A stretch of 32,342 nucleotides of DNA, from the NCBI GenBank assembly GCA_014874255.1, contig JACWAN010000106.1, forward strand, positions 1-32,342, in the 5' to 3' direction. Made by a program: the position numbers and the translations under genes. Below the pieces are notes generated by a model, which had not been told where the DNA came from, did no database searches, and was given only the letters and a program-made list of their open reading frames with translations. Of this stretch, positions 7,250 through 16,110 are shown piece after piece; within the stretch, counting starts at the first letter, position 1; every line of letters starts with the position of its first letter. Source of the DNA: Candidatus Woesearchaeota archaeon (GTDB taxonomy: Archaea; Nanobdellota; Nanobdellia; Woesearchaeales; UBA525).

Positions 7250-8932
7250 ATGACAAAACCGCGGAAGGAGGGCGTCGGATCGAAACGGACGCTCAAGCAG
7301 GAGCAGCGAAACCGCAAGCAGGGGCGGACGCTCTCGGTCTTCGACGGGTCGTTCTACGCAGTGATGGTCGGCTTGGCCGAGTCGTTCTACTCCGTCTTCG
7401 CCATCCTCCTCAAGGCGACGGACGTCCAGCTCGGCCTGCTCGGCTCGCTCCCCCAGTTCCTCGGCTCTCTCGCGCAGCTCTTCAGCAACCGCTTGGTGAA
7501 GCTCTTCGGGACGCGAAAGCGGTTGGTGGTGACCGGCGCGCTCCTGCAGGGCCTGATGCTCGTCCCGATTGGCTTCGTCTTCCTCGCCGGCAGGTTCAGC
7601 GTCGTCGCGCTGATCGCCACCGTGAGCGCCTACTTCATCTTCGGGCTCCTCGTCAGCCCGGCGTGGGGGAGTTGGATGGGCGACCTCGTCGAGGAGAATG
7701 AGCGCGGCATCTATTTCGGGAAGCGGAACAAGGTGGTCGGCACCATCACCTTCCTTGCCTTCCTCGGCGGCGGCCTCATCCTCCAGATCTTCCAGGACAA
7801 CCAGGCGGCGTATTCGGGCTTCCTGCTCCTCTTCGGGATCGCGCTCCTCGCGCGTGCGGTCTCCGTCTCCTTCCTCATCCGTCAGCACGAGCCGTGCCGG
7901 CCGCCGGAGGAGGAGGAGCGCGACGGCTTCGTCTCCTTCCTGAAAGGGGCGCGACGCACGAACTACGGGCTCCTCGTCATCTTCCTCTCAGCGATGAATT
8001 TCGCCGTCTATCTCGCTTCGCCGTTCTTCGCGGCGTACATGCTGGACGACCTCCGGATGAGCTACTTCATGTTCACCATCGTCACGGCGGCGGCGCTCGG
8101 CGTCAAGTACGCATTGATGCCAGTCTGGGGGAAAGCCGCCGACAAGTACGGGGCGCGGAAGGTGCTCGTCCTCTCAGCGGCGATGATGCCGCTCGTCCCG
8201 GTCCTCTGGCTCTTCTCCACGCAGATCTGGTACCTGCTCCTCATCCAGGCGTACTCGGGCTTCGTCTGGGCGGGGCTGGAACTGACCTCCTTCACCTTCC
8301 TCCTCGACACTGCCGAGCCCGAGAGGAGGACGTCGCTCCTCGCCTACTACAACGTGCTGAACGGCACCTTCATCTTCCTGGGTGCGGTGCTCGGCGGCCT
8401 CCTCGTCAGCTACAACCACGTTTTCTGGTCCTCTTACCTGCTCGTCTTCCTCGTGAGCGGCCTGCTGCGGGCGGCGGTGATGATCGTCTACCTGCCCCGG
8501 CTCAAAGAGATCCGGCAGGTGCAGCGCATCTCGTACGAACGGTTGCTCTTCCATGTCATCTCGGTCGGGCCGACGATGGGCGCAATCCACCGCCTCGAAG
8601 TCCAGGCGCCGCGACCGCTGAAGCCGCTCGTCCGAGGGTTGGCTTTGCCGTTCACCGTGACCGGAATGCTCCTCAGGCAGGGGTTCTACCCCGCCGAGCA
8701 GGCGTTGCGGCGGCCGCTGCCGAAGCCGGGCTTCTACCGCGTCGACCGCCTGCTCGAGGCGTCGTCCGACGCGCTGCGGCGCGGCTTCTACCCGGTCGAG
8801 GCAGTCGTGACGGAGCTGCACCGGGAGATCGCCCGCGGCGACCGGCTGATCAGACGGGGCGGCCGGAAGAAAGACGCAGGACGGGGGAGGAAGAGAAGAA
8901 AGAACGGGAAAAAGAGGGGGAAGAACGAATGA
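7250..8932 (+). CDS. MFS transporter with C-terminal cytosolic GFY-repeat/basic tail, 560 aa
   Basis: Multi-TM ORF with MFS-like layout; KYGARKVLVLSAAMMPLVPVLW; C-terminal GFYPAEQ...GFYRVDR...GFYPVEA then a K/R-rich tail. Confidence 0.85.
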   Translation: MTKPRKEGVGSKRTLKQEQRNRKQGRTLSVFDGSFYAVMVGLAESFYSVFAILLKATDVQLGLLGSLPQFLGSLAQLFSNRLVKLFGTRKRLVVTGALLQGLMLVPIGFVFLAGRFSVVALIATVSAYFIFGLLVSPAWGSWMGDLVEENERGIYFGKRNKVVGTITFLAFLGGGLILQIFQDNQAAYSGFLLLFGIALLARAVSVSFLIRQHEPCRPPEEEERDGFVSFLKGARRTNYGLLVIFLSAMNFAVYLASPFFAAYMLDDLRMSYFMFTIVTAAALGVKYALMPVWGKAADKYGARKVLVLSAAMMPLVPVLWLFSTQIWYLLLIQAYSGFVWAGLELTSFTFLLDTAEPERRTSLLAYYNVLNGTFIFLGAVLGGLLVSYNHVFWSSYLLVFLVSGLLRAAVMIVYLPRLKEIRQVQRISYERLLFHVISVGPTMGAIHRLEVQAPRPLKPLVRGLALPFTVTGMLLRQGFYPAEQALRRPLPKPGFYRVDRLLEASSDALRRGFYPVEAVVTELHREIARGDRLIRRGGRKKDAGRGRKRRKNGKKRGKNE

Positions 8933-8963
8933 TGGATCAGAGAGAAGAGAAAAAAGGTTAGTC

Positions 8964-9269
8964 CTACTTCTTCGTCACCTTCTGCTCCTTGAACAGCATC
9001 TTCGCGATCAGGAAGACGACGAGCGCGATGATGATGAAGTTGATCAGCGCTGCGAGGAACGCGCCCCAGCCGATGACGATCGGCCCCATGCTGAACGTCG
9101 CGTCCTTCCACCCACCCCCGGGGATGAACGGCGTGATCAGCGGCATGACGACATTGTTGACGAGCGACTGGACGAGCGCGGTGATGGCAACGCCCATGAT
9201 GAACGCGACCGCGAGGCCCATGACCTTGTACTCTTCGAGGAACTCCTTGAACTCTTTCACCAGGCCCAT
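8964..9269 (-). CDS. mscL: large-conductance mechanosensitive channel MscL
   Basis: MGLVKEFKEFLEEYKVMGLAVAFIMGVAITALVQSLVNNVVMPLITPF is a canonical MscL N-terminus. Confidence 0.93.
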   Translation of the reverse strand: MGLVKEFKEFLEEYKVMGLAVAFIMGVAITALVQSLVNNVVMPLITPFIPGGGWKDATFSMGPIVIGWGAFLAALINFIIIALVVFLIAKMLFKEQKVTKK

Positions 9270-9335
9270 CGGACCACCCCCTTGACTGGCTGTGTTGATG
9301 GAAACGGGCTTATAAAGTTATGGTCTCGCGCGGCC

Positions 9336-9469
9336 GCGCCGTCGCCTCCGGCCTCAGGGCGCGCGGTGCTGCGGAGAAGCTAGCTGGCGCGGTGAGGGAT
9401 GCCCCCTACGGGGAGGACCCGCGCCATCCGAGGACGAAGCGGAGAGCGAGCAGCCAGTGGCGATGGCGC
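9336..9469. repeat. structured palindromic intergenic element, possibly related to the 22485-22650 element (family B)
   Basis: Arms GCGCCGTCGCC (9336-9346) / GGCGATGGCGC (9459-9469) pair with one G-T wobble; inner stem GGCGCGG (9386-9392) / CCGCGCC (9419-9425); apical CCCC-TAC-GGGG; shares GCCCCCTRCGGGGA with the 22.5-kb element. Confidence 0.55.
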
Positions 9470-9530
9470 AAACGTCCACAACCTTTAAAAACGTCCTCGG
9501 GAACCATGCCCCCAGAGGGTTGAGGTGATT

Positions 9531-10088
9531 ATGATGATCGGTATCGGATGGATTATACTGATAGTCGTCGTGATCGTCGTCCTGTGGATCGTCCTGATGT
9601 TCAACGGGCTGGTCCGGACGCGGAACCAGGTGAAGAACTCCTGGGCGCAGATCGACGTTCAGTTGAAACGACGGGCGGACCTGATCCCGAACCTGATTGA
9701 GACGGTGAAGGGCTACGCGAAGCACGAGCGCGAGGTCTTCCTGGAAGTGACCAAGGCGCGGACCGCCATGATGAAGGCCGGCACGGTCGCAGAGAAGGCG
9801 AAGGCCTCGAACGCGCTCGGCGACACGCTCAAGTCCTTGTTCGCGGTGGCGGAGAACTATCCACAGCTCAAGGCGAACGAGAACTTTCTCCAGCTGCAGG
9901 AAGAATTGAGCGGGACTGAGTCCAAGATTGCGTACGCCCGCCAGTTCTACAATGACATGGTGATGACGTACAACACGAAGCTCCAGGTCTTCCCGACGAA
10001 CATGTTCGCGAACATGATGGGCTTCAAGTCCGAGCAGTCCTTCGAAGCCGCGCCCGCGGACAAGGAGCCGGTCAAGGTGAAGTTCTGA
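9531..10088 (+). CDS. lemA: LemA family protein
   Basis: [49 protein letters not shown] at 9531 (or GTG 9525). Confidence 0.93.
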   Translation: MMIGIGWIILIVVVIVVLWIVLMFNGLVRTRNQVKNSWAQIDVQLKRRADLIPNLIETVKGYAKHEREVFLEVTKARTAMMKAGTVAEKAKASNALGDTLKSLFAVAENYPQLKANENFLQLQEELSGTESKIAYARQFYNDMVMTYNTKLQVFPTNMFANMMGFKSEQSFEAAPADKEPVKVKF

Positions 10089-10111
10089 AACTTCTTTTTC
10101 GGTGAGTCTCT

Positions 10112-11026
10112 ATGGCGACCTTCTTCGACGAGGTGCGGAAGAACAAGCTCCGTTCAGGGCTGATCATCTTCCTCTTCTTCGTCTTCGTGCTCGTTGTGGG
10201 CGGGTTCATCGGCTGGTACTGGTTCTCCGGGGCTCCGGGCGGATTCCTCGGCGGAGTGGTGCTCGCGTTCATCGTCGGCGGGCTCTATTTCCTGATCGCA
10301 TGGTTCGCCGGCAGCGACATGGTCTTGTCGACGACCGGCGCGCGACCGGTGACGAAGAAGGAGTATCCTTATCTCTATAATACCGTCGAAGGCTTGGCGT
10401 TGGCTGCGGGCGTGCCGACGCCGAAATGCTATGTCATCGACGATTCTGCGCTGAACGCGTTCGCCACTGGAAGGGATCCGTCAAACAGCGCGATCGTCGT
10501 GACGACCGGCTTATTGAAGACGATGAACCGCCAGGAGCTCGAGGGCGTGATTGCGCACGAGATGAGCCACATCAAGAACTACGACATCCGGGTGATGCTG
10601 CTGACCGCGGTGCTGGTCGCGGTGTTGACGCTGCTCTCGGACATCCTGTTACGGTCGTTCCTCTTCGGCGGCGGCCGCAACCGCAACAACGAAGGCGGAC
10701 AGTTCCAATTGATACTGATGGTGGTGGGGTTGGTGCTCGTCATCCTGAGCCCGATCATCGGACAATTGATCAAATTAGCGGTCAGCCGGAAGCGCGAGTA
10801 CCTCGCGGATGCGAACGGCGCGCTCCTGACGCGCTACCCACCCGGACTCGCCTCCGCTCTGAAGAAGATCGCGAAAGACCCTGACCCCCTAGTCGACCAC
10901 GCGAACCGGGCGACGGCGCACCTCTTCATCAGCACGCCCTTCCGCGACCGCACCGGCTTCTGGACGAACCTCTTCAGCACGCACCCGCCCATCCAGGAAC
11001 GGATCAAGCGGCTGGAGAAGATGTAG
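10112..11026 (+). CDS. htpX: HtpX-type M48 membrane zinc metalloprotease
   Basis: VIAHEMSHIKNYDIR (HEXXH), SRKREYLADANGA; immediately follows lemA, a common pairing. Confidence 0.94.
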   Translation: MATFFDEVRKNKLRSGLIIFLFFVFVLVVGGFIGWYWFSGAPGGFLGGVVLAFIVGGLYFLIAWFAGSDMVLSTTGARPVTKKEYPYLYNTVEGLALAAGVPTPKCYVIDDSALNAFATGRDPSNSAIVVTTGLLKTMNRQELEGVIAHEMSHIKNYDIRVMLLTAVLVAVLTLLSDILLRSFLFGGGRNRNNEGGQFQLILMVVGLVLVILSPIIGQLIKLAVSRKREYLADANGALLTRYPPGLASALKKIAKDPDPLVDHANRATAHLFISTPFRDRTGFWTNLFSTHPPIQERIKRLEKM

Positions 11027-11100
11027 TTATACTTTCTGGTGGTTATTGTGGTTATCTGGACTCGAATAATTTTATATATCTTAACATCTAGGGATAAAAT

Positions 11101-11232
11101 ATGCCATCATTTCTGGCTCGGCGGAAGAAGACAAAGACAAAGCAACCAGTGTCTTTTACCACCGGCGGTAGGAAGCGCGTAAGCTTCAAAGCTAAGAGAA
11201 AACCGAAAAGAAGGACAAGGGTTTCGTTTTAG
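11101..11232 (+). CDS. small basic protein with three VSF motifs, 43 aa
   Basis: MPSFLARRKKTKTKQPVSFTTGGRKRVSFKAKRKPKRRTRVSF*; TATA-like AATTTTATATATC upstream; below the ORF-track length cutoff. Confidence 0.6.
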   Translation: MPSFLARRKKTKTKQPVSFTTGGRKRVSFKAKRKPKRRTRVSF

Positions 11233-11660
11233 AACCTAAATCCAGGCAGGTTTATCTCGAAAGGATTAGATGATTTTCTCTTCGTTGGCGTCTTCTTTGT
11301 TTTCTTTCTTTTTGCGCTCGTTACAGATGTTGTCTTTGACTTTCCCATCTTCTTCATGAATGTCGCCCAGCTATCCGTTCCTTGCAATTTGTTACAGCGA
11401 GCGCAGATGCACACAGAATTCCTCAGAGTAGCGCTTCCGCCCTTTGATGCAGCATTCTTGTGGCCTGAATGCATCTCATCGAAATCAATCTTTCTGCCAC
11501 AAGCTTCACATTTTCCTTTCGCTCGACGATAAAGTATTTGCTTATCACGAATTCCCAGCGTGCGTTTCTTTGCTTTAGGAGCTAATCCGAGAAGTGGTCT
11601 CTTTGCTCTCGGACCAGGGCCCAGATCGAGTCCGAATCCAAACGGATTTTTTCCAGTCAT
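11229..11660 (-). CDS. HNH endonuclease-family protein with basic C-terminal tail
   Basis: CEACGRKIDFDEMHSGHKNAASKGGSATLRNSVCICARCNKLQGT (HNH with Cys pairs); start at 11660 inferred from TTTATATATC on the minus strand. Confidence 0.82.
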   Translation of the reverse strand: MTGKNPFGFGLDLGPGPRAKRPLLGLAPKAKKRTLGIRDKQILYRRAKGKCEACGRKIDFDEMHSGHKNAASKGGSATLRNSVCICARCNKLQGTDSWATFMKKMGKSKTTSVTSAKRKKTKKTPTKRKSSNPFEINLPGFRF

Positions 11661-11841
11661 AATAATACACCTCTTAATGCATTCAACAACCAAGATATAT
11701 AAATTTTTTCTACCGTAGTTCACTCCCTCTTTGATTTCAGCAAGTCTTATGTCTCGTTTCATCTTATGAAAGGGTGGTACATGGTAAGACAGGTCCTCAG
11801 GAGCTTTCAGCGATCAGGTCTCCGGGGACCGGAGGCGCAGG

Positions 11842-12213
11842 ATGAAATGGACGGAACGTTTCGAACGGAAGACGCTGGTGCTCGTCGCGGTGATCGCGAC
11901 GCTGGTCCTCGGCGCGGCGCTGGTCGGCGCGAGCGGCTACCTCTCGATGAGCGAGCGGCACGCGCAGATGTCCGCGTCGGACAGCTTCGCGGCGATGCAG
12001 CAGGCGATGGAGAGCGGCGACTACGCGAAAGCCGCGTCCTACCACCCGGCGGGGTTCGACTGCCCGATGCACGACGCGGTGGTCTCAGGACAGATCTCGC
12101 TGCAGGACCTCAAGACCATGCAGCAGTGGATGGCGACGGGCGACTTCCCCACGGAGAAGCCCGCCGGCTTGAGCGAGGCGGCGTGGCAACTGCACCAGCT
12201 CCATCACCCTTAA
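11842..12213 (+). CDS. membrane-anchored Met/His-containing hypothetical protein, 123 aa
   Basis: Single N-terminal TM (TLVLVAVIATLVLGAALVGASGYL) then a soluble domain rich in M/H/Q; SD GGAGGCGCAGG. Confidence 0.6.
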   Translation: MKWTERFERKTLVLVAVIATLVLGAALVGASGYLSMSERHAQMSASDSFAAMQQAMESGDYAKAASYHPAGFDCPMHDAVVSGQISLQDLKTMQQWMATGDFPTEKPAGLSEAAWQLHQLHHP

Positions 12214-12244
12214 ATATCTTTACCTTCTTTCTTCGGCGATACTC

Positions 12245-12655
12245 ATGGAAACGAAGAAGCTGCTCATCTCCGGAGGCCTCATCCTCGGCCTCGGCGTCCT
12301 GATCACCGGGTTCTCGCTCTACCACCTGGAGCACATGGGCGGCTCGATCATCTACCCGCTCTTCCTCTACGGCACGACGCTCCTCGCGCTGGGCGTCGGC
12401 GGCTTCGTCGTCTATCTCTTCAGCGACCGGCTGGACGAGCGGCGCGTCGCGAAGCTCCTCGCAGTCCTTCCGACGGACGAGCGGAAAGTGCTCCGCGTCC
12501 TGATGGAACGGAAGGAGGTGGAGCAGAAGCTCCTCGCCACCCTGACGCAGCTGAGCGCAGTCAAGACGAGCCGCGTCCTCACGACCTTGGAGAGCAGGGG
12601 CGTCGTCGAGAAACGGAAGCACGGCTACACGAACCTCGTCACGCTGCGGCTCTAA
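12245..12655 (+). CDS. two-TM membrane protein with C-terminal winged HTH
   Basis: Two TM segments then LLAVLPTDERKVLRVLMERKEVEQKLLATLTQLSAVKTSRVLTTLESRGVVEKRKHGYTNLVTL. Confidence 0.78.
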   Translation: METKKLLISGGLILGLGVLITGFSLYHLEHMGGSIIYPLFLYGTTLLALGVGGFVVYLFSDRLDERRVAKLLAVLPTDERKVLRVLMERKEVEQKLLATLTQLSAVKTSRVLTTLESRGVVEKRKHGYTNLVTLRL

Positions 12656-13092
12656 GGCTCGTTCTTCGGGGCGAACCCTTCGTGCTTGATCTCTTCGAGG
12701 ATGTCGAACTCCTTCAGCTCCCGCGGCCTGAGGGCCTGCTTGAGGCTGTCCCGGAAGGTCTCCGCGGCGTTGACGTCGGGGAAGTACGCCTCGAAGAAGG
12801 CGTCGTGGCTGTCCACGCGGTAGAGGTCGTTCACGTTCGGGTGGCTCTTGAGCCAGGCGAGCGTCCGTTTCCGGTCGGCAGTCCGGACCAGATACCGTTT
12901 CCGGAGCGGGCAGCCGAGCCGGCCGAAGTCAGGGATGGTGACGTGGCGCGCAATCGCCCCGTCCAATAAGTCTTGGTAGTAGTCGAAGACCGTGCTGGTC
13001 GGGAGGCCGGTCTCCCGTCCGATCTTTGCGAGGCTCATCCGCGCGTCCGAGCGGAGCTTGGCGAGGATGGCGAGGTGGTTGTCCGTGAGCAT
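12652..13092 (-). CDS. Lrp/AsnC-type HTH transcription regulator
   Basis: LTDNHLAILAKLRSDARMSLAKIGRETGLPTSTVFDYYQDL; start at 13092 fits CTTTAAAAGG upstream on the minus strand. Confidence 0.7.
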   Translation of the reverse strand: MLTDNHLAILAKLRSDARMSLAKIGRETGLPTSTVFDYYQDLLDGAIARHVTIPDFGRLGCPLRKRYLVRTADRKRTLAWLKSHPNVNDLYRVDSHDAFFEAYFPDVNAAETFRDSLKQALRPRELKEFDILEEIKHEGFAPKNEP

Positions 13093-13400
13093 CAACAGCC
13101 ACCAAGACGTTCCTTTTAAAGAAGCTATCCCAAGGATTCCCGGAAGCCCTCCATGGAAGGACGTGAGATTTTCAGAAAGCGACCATCCCCTGTTTGATAT
13201 GGAGAACAATCACCTTTTTAAGCGAAATCGTGATTCTCTCGCTGATGGCGACCCACGATTCCGTGCGGAAGTCCGGCAGCTGAGCCGCAGTTCTCGTTAC
13301 TCGTCAGTATGGCGATTATAGTCGTACGGAAATGACAATCACTGATAATGACTAAAGGGTTTTGTTGTATAAAACTGAAAAACGACCAGAGGGACCATCC

Positions 13401-14411
13401 ATGAAGCTCACGAAGGAGAAAGGGAAGCACGCGCAGTACGACGGCCTGCGGAACATCGCCAGCCTCGACCACCTGCCCGCGATCAGGGGATACGACTACG
13501 AAGCCAACAGGAAGGACGGGTTCGACCTGGACGCGTTCGTCAAGGCGCTCGCCACCACGGGATTCCAGGCCGCGAACCTCTCGAAAGCGATCGACATCGT
13601 CAACATCATGCGACGGGAAAAAGCGACGGTCTTCCTCGGCTGCACCAGCAACATGGTGAGCAGCGGCAACCGCGAAGCGATCGCCTTCCTCGCGAAGCAC
13701 AAGCTCGTCAGCTGCATCGTCACCACTGCGGGCGGCATCGAGGAGGACGTCATCAAGTGCCTGAAACCGTTCGTCGTCGGCAGCTTCGAGGCGCCGGGCG
13801 AGCAGCTCTTCGAGAACGGGATCAACCGGACGGGGAACATCTTCGTGCCGAACGACCGGTATGCGTACTTCGACAAGTTCATGCAGCCCGTCCTGCAGAA
13901 GCTGCCGACGACCGTTGCGACGCACGCCCTGAACAAGGCGCTCGGCGAGGCGGTCGCCGAACTGCCGGAGCACGAGGACTCGTACCTGTACTGGGCGGCG
14001 AAGAACAGCATCCCAGTCCTCTGCCCCGCGCCGATGGACGGCTCCTTGGGGGACCTGATCCACTTCTTCCGGCAGCAGCACAAGGAGTTCGTGGTCGACG
14101 TGAGCCAGGACACCGACCTCATCGTGAAGCTGGCGCTCAACGCCGAGAAAGCGGGAGCGATCATCCTGGGCGCGGGCGTGGCGAAGCATTACATCCTGAA
14201 CGCGTGCATCTTCCGCGAAGGCTTGGACTACGCGGTCTACATCAATACAGCCGAGGAGTACGACGGCTCGGATTCAGGAGCGCGGATAGATGAAGCGGTC
14301 ACCTGGGGCAAGATCAAACCGAGAACGCCCGCCGTGAAGGTCCACTGCGACGCCACGATCGCCTTCCCCCTGCTGATGGCGGCGACGTTCGCGAAGCCAC
14401 TGGACAGCTAG
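13401..14411 (+). CDS. dys: deoxyhypusine synthase
   Basis: NTAEEYDGSDSGARIDEAVTWGKIKP carries the conserved active-site lysine; APMDGSLGD, GAGVAKHYI. Confidence 0.95.
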   Translation: MKLTKEKGKHAQYDGLRNIASLDHLPAIRGYDYEANRKDGFDLDAFVKALATTGFQAANLSKAIDIVNIMRREKATVFLGCTSNMVSSGNREAIAFLAKHKLVSCIVTTAGGIEEDVIKCLKPFVVGSFEAPGEQLFENGINRTGNIFVPNDRYAYFDKFMQPVLQKLPTTVATHALNKALGEAVAELPEHEDSYLYWAAKNSIPVLCPAPMDGSLGDLIHFFRQQHKEFVVDVSQDTDLIVKLALNAEKAGAIILGAGVAKHYILNACIFREGLDYAVYINTAEEYDGSDSGARIDEAVTWGKIKPRTPAVKVHCDATIAFPLLMAATFAKPLDS

Positions 14412-14450
14412 GCACAGCAGTTATAAACCGCTTTTTTCCGTTCTTCCCGG

Positions 14451-15221
14451 ATGGTTGACGACCGTCTCAGTTGCTCGTTCATCTTCCTCGACCGGGTGAG
14501 CCGGGCGACGGAACGGAAGCTCTGGGAGAACGGCGTGAGCGATTGGAACTCGTTCCGCGAACGGGAACGGATACGGGGGATCGGGACGTCCCGAAAAACG
14601 TTCTATGAGCTCAAGATCAAGGAGTTCGAAGGACTGCTCGAAGAGAAGGACCATCATGCCCTCGCAGCTCTCCTCCCGAAGAACGAGCACTGGCGGCTCT
14701 ACCACCTCTTCAGCGACGACTGTCTCTACGTCGACATCGAGACTGCCGAACGGTACGGCGACATCACCGTGCTCGGCGCGTGGGACGGGAAACAATACTA
14801 CTGCTTCGTCAAAGGCGTCAACCTGAACAAAGAACCGATAAAAGAGCTGTTTTCCCGTCACAAGGTCTTCGTCACGTTCAACGGGAGCAGCTTCGACCTG
14901 CCGATCATCGAGCGGTACTTCGGCGGCGTCCTCCCTGAAAACCATATCCACGTCGACCTGCGCCACGTCTGCGGCCGGCTCGGCCTGGCGGGCGGCCTCA
15001 AGACGATCGAACGCATCTTCGACATACGCCGCGAGGAGGGGATCGAGGGGTTCAGCGGCGCGGACGCGGCATTATTGTGGTATGAATACCGCGTCACCGG
15101 GGAGAAGGAGCTGCTCGACCTCCTCATCGAATACAACGAGGCCGATTGCCGGAACCTCGAGCCGCTCGCGCGACGGACGACCGCGCTGTTGTGGGAGAAA
15201 CTGAGGAACGGCATTCAGTAA
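14451..15221 (+). CDS. RNase H-like exonuclease domain protein (RNase_H_2/YprB-type)
   Basis: DDCLYVDIETAERYGDITVLG (DxE), FNGSSFDLPIIERYF, YNEADCRNLEPLA. Confidence 0.82.
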   Translation: MVDDRLSCSFIFLDRVSRATERKLWENGVSDWNSFRERERIRGIGTSRKTFYELKIKEFEGLLEEKDHHALAALLPKNEHWRLYHLFSDDCLYVDIETAERYGDITVLGAWDGKQYYCFVKGVNLNKEPIKELFSRHKVFVTFNGSSFDLPIIERYFGGVLPENHIHVDLRHVCGRLGLAGGLKTIERIFDIRREEGIEGFSGADAALLWYEYRVTGEKELLDLLIEYNEADCRNLEPLARRTTALLWEKLRNGIQ

Positions 15222-15615
15222 GGCCTATCGTGCACCGTCTCCATGAGCTCTTTCAGTCCTTGGAGGATTTCCTGCGTGAAAGGGCTCTCTATCTCCCCTT
15301 CACTGACCCATTCAAGATACTGCATCTCGGTCTCTGTCTCGCTTAGCTTTTTGTAGGTGTACCTCACGAAATAATTGTTGTCTGAGGCTCTGAGTGCGAA
15401 GACCGCGTCTTTTTCGAATTCTATAACGGTATACTGCGTCCAAGCGAGAGCGCGTCCACGATTCTTATAGATGGTGCCGATTGCAGGAGGATACTTATTC
15501 GATGACTCTTCCATGATCTGAGGGACCATGGCTGCGTCTTCTTCGGATCGGTCGTGAAGTCAAACACGTCAGAAACAGGCTTATTTATCGCAATCACTAT
15601 CTTATTCCTGTTCAT
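15215..15615 (-). pseudogene. SRPBCC-domain protein, disrupted by a single apparent frameshift
   Basis: Two overlapping frames: MNRNKIVIAINKPVSDVFDFTTDPKKTQPW and VPQIMEESSNKYPPAIGTIYKNRG...; restoring one G near 15526-15527 joins them as ...TQPWVPQIMEESS... Confidence 0.75.
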
Positions 15616-15750
15616 GATGTTCAAAGCGGAAATGGCGATTTAAAACGTTTCTCTTGCCGTACGGCCGCTCTCGTCGTTCGACCGGGACCGTCACTCTCCG
15701 TGAACACGATAAAGGAAAGAAATATAAACCACCGTCGACAAACCGCGTCC

Positions 15751-15999
15751 ATGTACCTCTGGCTGATTCTCGTCGGCATCGTGATTCTCTTCCTCGTCCT
15801 CGGGCTGCTCTGGTGGGGGATCAAGACGGGGCTGATCCTCGCGGTCAACTCGATCATCGGGTTCTTCGCTCTCTACGCGATTCAGCTCGTCGTCCCCTCG
15901 CTCGTCATCGACGCTTGGAGCGTCCTCATCACCGCAGCCTTCGGCATCTTCGGCTTCGCCGCGGTGCTGATCCTCCACTTCTTCCATCTCGCGTTCTAG
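15751..15999 (+). CDS. BofA-like small membrane protein (pro-sigmaK processing inhibitor BofA family in annotation terms)
   Basis: TM helices plus ILAVNSIIGFFALYAIQLVVPSLVIDAWSVLITAAFGIFGFAAVLIL; TATA-like AAATATAAAC upstream. Confidence 0.7.
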   Translation: MYLWLILVGIVILFLVLGLLWWGIKTGLILAVNSIIGFFALYAIQLVVPSLVIDAWSVLITAAFGIFGFAAVLILHFFHLAF

Positions 16000-16110
16000 G
16001 ACGCTGTGCGTCTCAAGCGTTCTTCGTCGGAAAGACCATAAGAATATGTTTCTCCCCTTCTCAATAGAAACATTTTTATTGCGTTGTCGCTCCGCCGACC
16101 ACCACGAGTG

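Noticed and set aside
11822-11841. GGGACCGGAGGCG upstream of the 11842 gene, similar to the family A CGGACCGGAGGGAG box
   Set aside because: No paired arms or other boxes; more simply explained as the GC-rich SD region.
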